A stretch of 28,770 bases of DNA, from assembly GCA_019421015.1 (NCBI GenBank), contig JAHZGC010000017.1, positions 1 to 28,770 on the forward strand, in the 5' to 3' direction. The DNA is from Coriobacteriaceae bacterium. GTDB lineage: Bacteria; Actinomycetota; Coriobacteriia; Coriobacteriales; UMGS124. Under the pieces are notes generated by a model that was not told where the DNA came from, ran no database searches, and was given only the letters and a program-made list of their open reading frames with translations. A program made the position numbers and the translations under genes. How positions within the stretch are numbered: position 1 is the first letter of the stretch; every line of letters begins with the position of its first letter. Shown one piece after another: positions 14,129-21,233 of this stretch.

Positions 14129-14791
14129 CTAGAGCTCGCGGACCTTTGCCGCGATCTCCTGAGCCATCTCCCGGCCCTTCTCGGTCAAGACGCAGCCGGA
14201 GTTGCGGCGCATAGGACGCCGGCCGCTCTCCCCCACGCTCTCGCCGCGTTCTATGGCCCCGTTCTCCTCCAGGCGCAAGACGGCCATGGAGACCGTCGGC
14301 TGCAACAGCGCCGTGGACTCGACGATGCGCATGATCGGCATCGACGTGGCATCGTTCGCGGCAAAACAGAGCAGCGACAGGGCGTCGGCCGACATGGGCA
14401 TCGTGCCCATCTTGGCGACGAGCGCCACAAGCGCGTCGATGTCCATCTCGCGCAGGCTCGACTCTTCCGGGGCGCCGTCGACGATGTTCTGGGCGGTGCG
14501 GCGAACGTAGGTCGTTCCCTTGCGGGAGAGGCTGCAGCGCAGCCTCCGACGGTCGTCGCTGCTGGCAGAGCGGGCCATGTATCCGAGTTGCGTGAGATGG
14601 TTGCCCCGGTGGGTCATCGTGGGGCAGGAGATACCTTGCTCTTGCGCTATCTGGGTGGCAGAGAGTCCCTTGTTGTCATGGAGGGTGCATAGAATTGCAA
14701 ACTCGTCGAAAATGATGCGGGATGCCGCGGGCGTTTCCCGACGAACGCCGTTGAAGCATCGGCGAATCTCAAGGTACTGGCTGATCTCCAC
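14129..14791 (-). CDS. MarR-like regulator with two winged-helix domains in one chain
   Basis: This is a 220-residue protein with two successive winged-helix units. The first (about 25-100) reads FDEFAILCTLHDNKGLSATQ, then recognition-helix and wing residues (SDDRRRLRCSLSRKG), as in MarR proteins. The second (about 130-215) has ALLQPTVSMAVLRLEENGAI, then an Arg-rich wing and LTEKGREMAQEI. Ordinary MarR proteins are about 140-150 residues with one such unit and act as dimers, so this chain may bind DNA as a pseudo-dimer. The start is GTG at 14791 with GGGGAG 5 nt upstream. No target is evident; an imperfect dyad upstream (14942-14963) could be its own operator. Confidence 0.85.
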   Translation of the reverse strand: MEISQYLEIRRCFNGVRRETPAASRIIFDEFAILCTLHDNKGLSATQIAQEQGISCPTMTHRGNHLTQLGYMARSASSDDRRRLRCSLSRKGTTYVRRTAQNIVDGAPEESSLREMDIDALVALVAKMGTMPMSADALSLLCFAANDATSMPIMRIVESTALLQPTVSMAVLRLEENGAIERGESVGESGRRPMRRNSGCVLTEKGREMAQEIAAKVREL

Positions 14792-14941
14792 TTCTTCTCC
14801 CCCCTGGGGGCCGGCCTATCCTGTGACCGGTCCATCGACTTGTACGTGCGGTTTCCCGCACAGCCTTACGCCGTCGGCCGTCGCAAGACGCAGTCAGACC
14901 GACAAAAAGCGCGCAGCCCCTTCCCCCAAAGGTGCTTCGCC

Positions 14942-14963
14942 AAAGCATGCCACAGCACGCTTT
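14942..14963. promoter_or_regulatory. Imperfect dyad upstream of the MarR-like gene
   Basis: AAAGCATG (14942-14949) and CACGCTTT (14956-14963) are inverted with 7 of 8 positions matching and a 6-nt spacer, about 150 bp before the regulator's start. The size and spacing suit a MarR-type operator. Autoregulation is inference. Confidence 0.3.
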
Positions 14964-15020
14964 AAACATCGGGTCATTTTGTCGCAATCCATCGAGACTT
15001 GATACGCCAGTACGATGAAT

Positions 15021-15083
15021 TTGGACATCAGACGACCTTTATCTATCATTTCAACATGTTTCTTGCATAAATGGCAAGACATG
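15021..15083 (+). promoter_or_regulatory. Candidate promoter with dyad over the start point, upstream of tmk
   Basis: TTGGAC (15021-15026) and TATCAT (15044-15049) are spaced by 17 nt. Immediately downstream, CATGT-tt-CTTGC (15055-15066) and GCAAGACATG (15074-15083) form an imperfect dyad covering the predicted transcription start. This would give a ~170-nt leader for tmk-holB-ricT. The dyad could be an operator or a 5' RNA hairpin. Confidence 0.35.
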
Positions 15084-15227
15084 CACGGAAAGGCATTTGC
15101 AGGCTTTCGGTCTATGCGCTCGAGACGGACGGCGTACGGCATCGGATACGGATGCGGATGTATACTAAGAAGCCCGTGCTTTTACCAGTCCGTCCTGTTG
15201 GAAGCCAGCCTCAGAAAGGCCCCGCCC

Positions 15228-15938
15228 ATGATCAACCAGGCCACACCCCACACCGCAACGCCGTCAGCAGGCCGCCGGGGGGTCTTTGTGACCTTGGAGG
15301 GGATCGACGGGGTGGGAAAGACCACCCAGGCCTCGCTGCTGAAAAACGCCCTTCTGCAGGAGGGCCGCGAGGTCGTGGCCCTTCGGGAACCGGGCGGCAC
15401 GAAGGTGGGCGAGCAGGTACGTGGGTTGCTCCTCGACCCTGCGACCGGCGCCGTCGACCCCGTTTGCGAACTGCTGCTTTACGAAGCCGCCCGCGCCCAG
15501 CTGGTAAGCGAGGTGATTCTTCCGGCCCTCGGCCGCGGTGCCGTCGTGGTGAGCGACCGGTTCTTCGACTCCACGAGCGCCTATCAGGGCTTAGGGCGGG
15601 GTCTCGGCCTCGAGAAGGTAGAACGGGCGAACAGCCTGGCCTGCGGCGACCTCGCGCCCGACCGCACCCTGGTTCTCGAGATAGATCCCCGCGAAGCCTA
15701 CCGGCGCGCCACGGAGCAGGGGGCAGACCGGATGGAACTCGAGGGGGCGGACTTCGAGGAACGGGTGCGCGGGGGCTTCGACAAGGTGGCCCGCATGCAC
15801 CCCGACCGTATCCGTCGCATCGACGCATCCGGCACCGTCGACGAGGTCTGGCACAGGGTGCGCGCGGCCCTCTCGGATCTGCTGGAACTACCCGAACAGC
15901 CGCTGCACACCGAGCAGGTGACCGATGGCAGCCGCTAG
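15228..15938 (+). CDS. tmk: Thymidylate kinase
   Basis: This is a 236-residue protein, slightly longer than the usual ~210 because of a ~17-residue N-terminal lead. The P-loop is G-I-D-G-V-G-K-T-T (25-33), followed by REPGGTKVGE (53-62) and the DRF motif with FFDSTSAYQG (110-121), all diagnostic. It phosphorylates dTMP to dTDP for DNA synthesis. The ATG at 15228 is chosen over upstream in-frame codons because AAAGG lies about 9 nt before it and the upstream residues are not kinase-like. The last 14 bp overlap holB, an arrangement that is part of the conserved tmk-holB-ricT cluster. Confidence 0.95.
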   Translation: MINQATPHTATPSAGRRGVFVTLEGIDGVGKTTQASLLKNALLQEGREVVALREPGGTKVGEQVRGLLLDPATGAVDPVCELLLYEAARAQLVSEVILPALGRGAVVVSDRFFDSTSAYQGLGRGLGLEKVERANSLACGDLAPDRTLVLEIDPREAYRRATEQGADRMELEGADFEERVRGGFDKVARMHPDRIRRIDASGTVDEVWHRVRAALSDLLELPEQPLHTEQVTDGSR

Positions 15939-17058
15939 CGCCTCCCTGCTTGAGCGCAGCCTGCTGGGACAAGAGGGCGTACAGGCGTTTTTGCGCAATG
16001 CCCTCGACGAGAACCGCGTAAGCCACGCATACCTCTTTCTCGGGGCGCCCGGTTCGGGCAAGCTCGACGCCGCCTATGCGCTCGCCCAGGGCGTGGTGTG
16101 CCCCAACGGTGGCTGCGGGGCCTGCGACGACTGCGTCCGCACCGCCCGACGCGCCCATCCCGACATCCATCTTCTGACGCCGGGGAGCGCGACCGGATAC
16201 CTGGTTGGCCAGATACGCGAGCTCATAGACGACCTGCAGATGGCACCCATCCGGGCCAAGAGCAAGGTCTACATCATCGACGAGGCCGAGCAGCTCACCT
16301 CGTCGACCGCCAACGCCCTGCTCAAGAACCTTGAGGAGCCCCCGCAAGGGGTGCTGTTCATCCTGTTGGCGACCACCCGCGACGCCGTGCTCCCCACGGT
16401 GCTCTCACGCTGTCAGGTGGTCCCTTTTCGCTCCATAGCCCCCCAAGCGGCCCTGGACGCCCTCGCCCAGCAGCTCTGCATGCCCGAGGAACTCTGCCGG
16501 CGTGCCCTCGGCTGCTGCGCCTCCCCCGCCCAGGCCCGCGAGTTCTTGGGGTCGGAGTCGCGCCAGGCCGCGCGCAGGGCGGCCCTCGACTGTCTCGACC
16601 GGCTTGGAAACGCCGACGCCCTCGACATACTCCAGCTGGCCAAAGCCGCCGTGACGGCCGCGAAGGCCCCCCTTGCCGACTTCAAAGAGGCCCAGCAGGC
16701 CGCCTTGGACGAGAACGCAAAGCTCTTGTCGGGCCCCGCGATGCGCGAACTCGAGGAACGCCAGAAACGCGAGCTCTCCGCACGAGAGCGCTCGGGTATC
16801 ATGGAGCAGTTCGAGGCGCAGCGCTCTCTTCTGCGCGATGCCCTTGCCCAGGCCGGGGGCGCCACGGCCCAGCCTGTATGCGACGACTATGCACGGGCCT
16901 GCGCCTTCTACGCCGCCCACCTCGGGCTCGACCGCCTTCCTGCCGCCCTCGCCTCGGTCACCGAGGCAGAGGCGCGCATACGGCGAAACGTATCCCCCCA
17001 GCTGGCCATGGAGACCATGCTGTTCGAAATAAAGGAGATGCTCACGTGCCGACCGTGA
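15925..17058 (+). CDS. holB: DNA polymerase III delta' subunit
   Basis: This is a 377-residue AAA+ clamp-loader protein. It shows the N-terminal HAYLFLGAPGSGK segment (P-loop-like, 40-46, followed by Leu instead of Thr), a zinc module with four Cys (59, 64, 67, 70), YIIDEAEQLTSSTANALLKNLEEPP, and the SRC motif (LSRCQVVPF). The C-terminal domain is helical. It is the stator of the clamp loader; delta' is usually not an ATPase, and the altered P-loop fits that. The start overlaps tmk by 14 bp and the end overlaps ricT by 13 bp, so the three genes are translationally coupled. Confidence 0.93.
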   Translation: MAAASASLLERSLLGQEGVQAFLRNALDENRVSHAYLFLGAPGSGKLDAAYALAQGVVCPNGGCGACDDCVRTARRAHPDIHLLTPGSATGYLVGQIRELIDDLQMAPIRAKSKVYIIDEAEQLTSSTANALLKNLEEPPQGVLFILLATTRDAVLPTVLSRCQVVPFRSIAPQAALDALAQQLCMPEELCRRALGCCASPAQAREFLGSESRQAARRAALDCLDRLGNADALDILQLAKAAVTAAKAPLADFKEAQQAALDENAKLLSGPAMRELEERQKRELSARERSGIMEQFEAQRSLLRDALAQAGGATAQPVCDDYARACAFYAAHLGLDRLPAALASVTEAEARIRRNVSPQLAMETMLFEIKEMLTCRP

Positions 17059-18764
17059 TTCCCGTGCGCATGCACTTCTGCAACCAGGACCTCTGGTTCG
17101 ACCCCCAGTCAAGCGGGGCCGCCAAAGGCGACCATGTGGTCGTCTCCACTGAGCGCGGCACCGAGTTCGGCCTTGCAACGGCCGACCCCTTTGACGCCCC
17201 CGCCGAGGAGGTGAAGGGCGAGCTCAAACCCGTCTTGCGCGTGGCGACCGACGAGGACGTCGAGAAGGCCGAGGAGCTGGCCGAGCGCGGCGACGAGGCC
17301 ATGGGCGTCTTCAGGGAGCTTGTGAAGGCCAACGAGCTCGACATGAAGCCTGTGGGCGTCGAGTTCCTCTTTGGGGGCGAGAAGGTCGTGTTCTACTTTG
17401 CGGCCGAGGACCGGGTGGACTTCAGGGACCTCGTGCGCGAGCTCGCCTCGCACTTTCACCAGCGGGTCGACATGCGCCAGATCGGCGTGCGCGACGAGGC
17501 GCGGCTCGTGGGAGGCTACGCCCCCTGCGGCCAGGAGCTGTGCTGCGTGCGCTTTGGGAGCGACTTCGAGCCCGTCTCGATCCGCATGGCCAAGGAGCAG
17601 GACCTGCCGCTCAACTCGTCCAAGATCAGCGGCGTGTGCGGCCGGCTCATGTGCTGCCTGCGCTACGAGTTCGAGGCCTACCGCGACTTTAAGCAGCGCG
17701 CGCCCAAGAAGAACGCCGTCATCGAGACCCCCCTGGGCAAGGCGAAGATCGTGGAGTACAACACGCCCCGCGAAACCCTGCGCCTGCGGTTGGAGAACGG
17801 CAAGTCGTTCGTCGTGGCGCTCAAAGATATGACCTGCAGCGAAGGCTGCCGCAAGCGCAGCGCCGAGCAGCATATCCCGCTGCGCCCCGACACCGTGACC
17901 CGCGAGGCGCTCGAGCAGCTCGGCACTGCCGACATCGTCATGCAGCTCGCCGAGCTGGACCGCGCCAACGAGCCCGGGGGCGGCTACCACCTGGACGACT
18001 CTCTGCTCGAGGCCGAGCGGACTCCCCGCAGGCGCTCGCCGCGCAGCGGGTCGGGCACCCCGTCCACGGACGGGGGACAGTCGGCGCGCCGGCCGAGGGA
18101 CAGGGGGCAGGCCGCCCAGACCGACTCCGACCAGGCGCGCACGCCTCGCAGGCGCTCGGGACGCCCGCAGGACGACGCCGTTCAGCAGGAAGGAGCGCAG
18201 GCCCCGCGGCGCCAGCGCGGCAAAGGGGCCCGGCAGCAAGAGGGCGCGGAGCAGGTACTCCCGCAAGGCCCGCAAGGCCGCACGCGCGGGGGCGGCATGA
18301 AGCCCCGACGCACCAAGAGGCAGGGACCGGCTCCCCAAGAGCAGGCCGCACAGGCCCAGGGCTCCCCGGCACCCCGGAAGGCCGAGGCGAATGCGCCCGC
18401 GGCACAGCCCTCCCGACGCACCCGGCGCCACCACACGGCCGAAGGGGCAACCGCCGAGGCGACCCCTCAGTCGAACAACGGGCGCGAGCGTACCCGCAAG
18501 CCTTCGAGCCCCGAAGGAGGCGCAGGAAACGGAGGCGAGCAAGCCGCCCGTAGGCCGCGCGAACGCTCTGGCAACAAGGGCCCCAGCGAGCAGCGTCCCG
18601 CGGCCCCGCAGGGCGGCACGCGCCAGCGGCGCCAGCACCACAGCGCCAAGCCCGACGGGTCGGCCACGCCACCGGCAAACCCGACGGAGCAGCGTCAGCC
18701 GCGCCGGCGCAGGCCGGGCGACCACGGCGGCGGGAGCGCCGGAGCGCAAGGCGTAAACGAGTAG
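17046..18764 (+). CDS. ricT: RicT/YaaT (PSP1-domain) protein with long basic disordered tail
   Basis: This is a 572-residue protein. Residues 1-265 are the PSP1/YaaT body with the conserved Cys set: CGQELCC (161-167) and CGRLMCC (198-204), which in B. subtilis RicT ligate Fe-S clusters. There RicT works with RicA and RicF as the Y-complex, directing RNase Y to mRNA maturation; neither partner is encoded here. From about residue 325 to the end the protein is Arg/Gln/Pro/Gly-rich with TPRRRSxR-type repeats and no predicted fold; ordinary RicT ends near 275-300. The start is GTG at 17046 because AAAGGAG lies 8 nt upstream, inside holB. An intrinsic terminator follows directly. Confidence 0.92.
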   Translation: MPTVIPVRMHFCNQDLWFDPQSSGAAKGDHVVVSTERGTEFGLATADPFDAPAEEVKGELKPVLRVATDEDVEKAEELAERGDEAMGVFRELVKANELDMKPVGVEFLFGGEKVVFYFAAEDRVDFRDLVRELASHFHQRVDMRQIGVRDEARLVGGYAPCGQELCCVRFGSDFEPVSIRMAKEQDLPLNSSKISGVCGRLMCCLRYEFEAYRDFKQRAPKKNAVIETPLGKAKIVEYNTPRETLRLRLENGKSFVVALKDMTCSEGCRKRSAEQHIPLRPDTVTREALEQLGTADIVMQLAELDRANEPGGGYHLDDSLLEAERTPRRRSPRSGSGTPSTDGGQSARRPRDRGQAAQTDSDQARTPRRRSGRPQDDAVQQEGAQAPRRQRGKGARQQEGAEQVLPQGPQGRTRGGGMKPRRTKRQGPAPQEQAAQAQGSPAPRKAEANAPAAQPSRRTRRHHTAEGATAEATPQSNNGRERTRKPSSPEGGAGNGGEQAARRPRERSGNKGPSEQRPAAPQGGTRQRRQHHSAKPDGSATPPANPTEQRQPRRRRPGDHGGGSAGAQGVNE

Positions 18765-18771
18765 AGGCGAA

Positions 18772-18806
18772 CGGGGCCGTCCGAACAGGGCGGCCCCGCT
18801 TCTTTG
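18772..18806 (+). terminator. Terminator of tmk-holB-ricT
   Basis: CGGGGCCG (18772-18779) pairs with CGGCCCCG (18791-18798) around an 11-nt loop, followed by CTTCTTT. It lies 8 bp after the ricT stop. Confidence 0.85.
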
Positions 18807-18880
18807 TGCGCGGTCGGCCTATGGCAGTCCACAGCGACCCGGAATTGCCAGCCGGCCGCCCCCTGTCGCAAAGTTTTAAC

Positions 18881-18910
18881 TTGACCGAAACGCTCGGTCG
18901 TGGCTAAATG
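18881..18910 (+). promoter_or_regulatory. Promoter of the T-box transcript, with palindrome in the spacer
   Basis: TTGACC (18881-18886) is a near-consensus -35 box. A weak -10 (TAAATG, 18905-18910, or the overlapping CTAAAT) lies 17-18 nt downstream. A perfect 6-bp inverted repeat, GACCGA (18883-18888) and TCGGTC (18894-18899), covers the -35 and spacer and could bind a repressor. The T-box leader begins about 20-30 nt downstream. Confidence 0.5.
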
Positions 18911-18933
18911 CCACTCAACCGCAAAGCACGGAA

Positions 18934-19292
18934 CAAAGGCTATGACCGAGGACCAGTACGGTACGCAGGACCCACAGAGAGTTGCCGGTTGGTGAGAGGC
19001 GCGACGTCCCCGTACCCGAATACACCTTGCGAGCCGCGCACCCAACGGATGTGGGGGCTTTCCCTGGGGAGAGCTTATCTCCTATGAGGGTTTCTCCCCA
19101 TCCCAGTAGGCTGCGACGGGTGCGCCCGTTACCGCGCAGGGACTCTCGGGAGACAGACTCAGAACACCGGTCTTTCGGCAGCCCAAAAGGTCGGGCACCG
19201 CGAGGTGCTCGGCAAACGGAGGTGGTACCGCGGACCCGAGCTTACGCCCAAGGCCCGCCCTCCAGACACCAGTCGGGAGGGCGGGCCTTTTT
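18934..19292 (+). promoter_or_regulatory. T-box riboswitch leader, tyrosine (UAC) specifier
   Basis: The 616-bp gap between ricT and the symporter is mostly this leader. Stem I: GGC (18938-18940) and GCC (19032-19034) close the base; TATGA and GA form the K-turn; CGAGG/CCTTG is the next helix. The specifier loop has AGTA (18955-18958) opposite GAA (19018-19020), the loop-E pair. The next three bases, TAC (19021-19023), followed by A, are the specifier. GGTACG/CGTACC and GGAC/GTCC form the upper helix; AGAGAG (18976-18981) and the distal loop GGTTGGTGAGA match consensus. Stem III is GGGCACC-GCGA-GGTGCTC. The T-box is GAGGTGGTACCGCG (19219-19232). Its TGGT bulge would pair with an ACCA tRNA end, fitting the A73 discriminator of tRNA-Tyr. 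GGAGG (19218-19222) can pair with CCTCC (19259-19263) of the terminator 5' arm, giving the antiterminator. Uncharged tRNA-Tyr should switch the symporter gene on. Confidence 0.93.
19250..19292 (+). terminator. T-box regulated terminator
   Basis: AAGGCCCGCCCTCC (19250-19263) pairs with GGAGGGCGGGCCTT (19276-19289) and is followed by a TTTTT run. The 5' arm also contains the partner of the T-box antiterminator, so the two structures exclude each other. About 88 nt separate it from the symporter ATG. Confidence 0.93.
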
Positions 19293-19380
19293 CTATCTTC
19301 TTGCGGCCAAAAAGGACCCCGCCCCACACAACCGCACGCCGGGCAAAGGCCCGAACGTGCAAGGAAGAGGGAGAGGAACC

Positions 19381-20928
19381 ATGGCAATCAAGCTCAGCAT
19401 CCTCGTCCTGTTCGTGGCGGTGACCGTGGCCATCGGCATCTGGACGCGGCGCTCGGCCACGAGCGTGGACGGCTTCGTGCTGGCAGGGCGCAACGTGGGT
19501 CCGTGGCTCACAGCGTTCGCCTATGGCACGTCGTACTTCTCGGCCGTGGTGTTCATCGGCTACGCCGGCCAGTTCGGCTGGAAGTACGGCATGAGCGCCA
19601 CCTGGGCGGGCATCGGCAACGCCATCATCGGCAGCCTCCTGGCCTGGGTCATCCTGGGTTCGCGCACGCGCCGCATGACGCGCGCCCTGGACTCGCAGAC
19701 CATGCCCGAGTTCTTTGGCACCCGCTACGGCAGCAAGGGGCTGCGCATCGCGGCGGCCTTCATCATCTTCGTGTTCCTGGTGCCCTACACCGCCAGCGTC
19801 TACAACGGCCTGTCGCGCCTGTTCGAGATGGCCTTTGGCCTGCCCTATGAGGCCTGCATCATCGGCATGGCCGTGATCACCTGCATCTACGTGGTGCTCG
19901 GCGGCTACAAGGCCACGGTCATCAACGACACGCTGCAGGGCGTGATCATGCTCGTCTCGATCGTGGCGGTCATCCTGGCCGTGCTCGGCGCCAACGGCGG
20001 CCTGGGCAACGCCACCCAGATGATGGCCGAAATCGGCTCCGAAAGCGAGGGCATCGCCGAGGGCGCGCTCGCGTCGCTCTTTGGCCCCGACTGGTTCGGC
20101 CTGCTCACCGTGGTGCTGCTCACGTCGCTCGGCACCTGGGGCCTGCCCCAGATGGTCCAGAAGTTCTACGCCATCCGCGACGACGCGGCCGTGAAGCGCG
20201 GCGCCATCATCAGCACCGTGTTCGCCCTCGTGGTGGCCGGCGGCAGCTACTTCCTCGGCGGCTTCGGCCGTCTGTACGCCGATCAGATCGCCTACTCGGC
20301 CAGCGGCGTGCCCGTGTACGACTCCATCGTGCCCACCATGCTCTCGACGGTGCCCGAGCTTCTGATCGGCGTGGTGGTGGTGCTCGTGCTCTCGGCCTCG
20401 ATGAGCACGCTGTCGTCGCTGGTGCTCACCTCGAGCTCCACGCTCACCCTGGACTTCCTCAAGGGCAACGTGGTCAAGAAGATGGACGACCAGCAGTCGG
20501 TGGTCTGGATGCGCGGCTTCATCGTGCTGTTCGTGGCCCTCTCGGCCGTGATCGCGCTGATCCAATACAACTCCTCGATCACCTTCATCGCCCAGCTCAT
20601 GGGCATCAGCTGGGGCGCCTTAGCCGGCGCGTTCCTCGCCCCGTTCCTCTACGGCCTCTACTGGAAGGGTGCCACGCCCGCCAGCGTGTGGGTGTCGTTC
20701 GTCTTTGGCGTGGGCCTCACCGTGGCCAACATGATCTGGGGCTTTGTGGGCTCTCCCCTGCTCGCCGGCGTCATCGCCATGGTGGGCGGCCTCGTGATCG
20801 TGCCGGTGGTGAGCCTCTTTACCAAGAAGACGAACCCCCAGTGCGTCGAGGCGGCCTTCTCGGGCCTCAAGAACGACGGCGTCTCCGAGGTGCCGGTGCC
20901 GCAGATCGGGCCCGATCCCACGGCGTAA
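19381..20928 (+). CDS. Sodium:solute symporter, predicted tyrosine (aromatic amino acid) importer
   Basis: This is a 515-residue protein of the SSS (SSF) family with about 13 membrane helices. The TM2-type motif AFAYGTSYFSAVVFIGYAGQ and the Na+-site serine motif MSTLSSLVLTSSS (central to late helices) are visible. Family members couple solute entry to sodium; the substrate cannot be told from the protein alone. The Tyr-type T-box just upstream predicts tyrosine. The ATG at 19381 has GGGAG 7 nt upstream; the open frame extends upstream to 18982 but that part is the riboswitch. Codon use is strongly biased (mostly C/G-ending), as for a highly expressed gene. A strong terminator follows, so it is monocistronic. 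Confidence 0.92.
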   Translation: MAIKLSILVLFVAVTVAIGIWTRRSATSVDGFVLAGRNVGPWLTAFAYGTSYFSAVVFIGYAGQFGWKYGMSATWAGIGNAIIGSLLAWVILGSRTRRMTRALDSQTMPEFFGTRYGSKGLRIAAAFIIFVFLVPYTASVYNGLSRLFEMAFGLPYEACIIGMAVITCIYVVLGGYKATVINDTLQGVIMLVSIVAVILAVLGANGGLGNATQMMAEIGSESEGIAEGALASLFGPDWFGLLTVVLLTSLGTWGLPQMVQKFYAIRDDAAVKRGAIISTVFALVVAGGSYFLGGFGRLYADQIAYSASGVPVYDSIVPTMLSTVPELLIGVVVVLVLSASMSTLSSLVLTSSSTLTLDFLKGNVVKKMDDQQSVVWMRGFIVLFVALSAVIALIQYNSSITFIAQLMGISWGALAGAFLAPFLYGLYWKGATPASVWVSFVFGVGLTVANMIWGFVGSPLLAGVIAMVGGLVIVPVVSLFTKKTNPQCVEAAFSGLKNDGVSEVPVPQIGPDPTA

Positions 20929-21233
20929 AGGGCGGGTGCCCCCCTCCGGCGCACAGGCAGAGCTGCTGGAGAGCCAGCAATCGCCCTTGGTCCATGACGG
21001 CCTCTCGTCGCTTGGCGAGAGGCCGTTTTCGTGGGAAGGGAAAACGGCGGCCGGCTGTGAATCGCCCCCACGGAATGTGGGAAAGTAGCGATGGCAAGAA
21101 ATCGCAGAAATCAGGACGGCCACGATACCAAGTGGCAAGCAACCCAAGGCTACAATGGGCAAAGAGCCCTCGGCGAGAAACCCGAGAACCCCCGACCGAG
21201 CCGCGCGCCCGTCTTTGTAAAGGAGCACCCAAC
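20929..21233. other. Intergenic region after the symporter gene
   Basis: This 305-bp gap holds the symporter terminator (20997-21029), a small CCCAC/GTGGG hairpin near 21067-21083, and a TACAAT -10-like hexamer (near 21151) that may serve the next gene but lacks a recognisable -35. AAAGGAG precedes the next ATG. I see no gene. Confidence 0.5.
20997..21029 (+). terminator. Terminator of the symporter gene
   Basis: ACGGCCTCTCG (20997-21007) pairs perfectly with CGAGAGGCCGT (21016-21026) around an 8-nt loop, followed by TTTTC. Confidence 0.9.

Larger units (their letters stand above)
14792..15227. other. Intergenic region between the MarR-like gene and tmk
   Basis: This 436-bp divergent gap holds no supported gene. 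I see a small hairpin, GTGCGG/CCGCAC (about 14847-14862), the dyad at 14942-14963, and the promoter/dyad pair at 15021-15083. A TATACT hexamer (near 15161) closer to tmk lacks a matching -35 box. The minus-strand reading frame at 14894-15142 with a CMSCHLC motif has no ribosome site and I do not call it. Confidence 0.5.

Noticed and set aside
14894..15142. 82-codon minus-strand frame with a CMSCHLCKKH motif
   Set aside because: The Cys pattern is attractive, but there is no ribosome site, the frame crosses the tmk promoter/dyad, and the rest is not protein-like.
17109..18749. 546-codon minus-strand open frame opposite ricT
   Set aside because: Shadow frame; no recognisable domain, and ricT has conserved Cys motifs and coupling to holB.
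18982..19380. N-terminal extension of the symporter frame
   Set aside because: The sequence is the T-box leader and terminator; the ATG at 19381 has a ribosome site and begins the first membrane helix.
19159..20565. 468-codon minus-strand open frame opposite the symporter and T-box
   Set aside because: His/Glu/Asp-rich shadow; it also covers the riboswitch.
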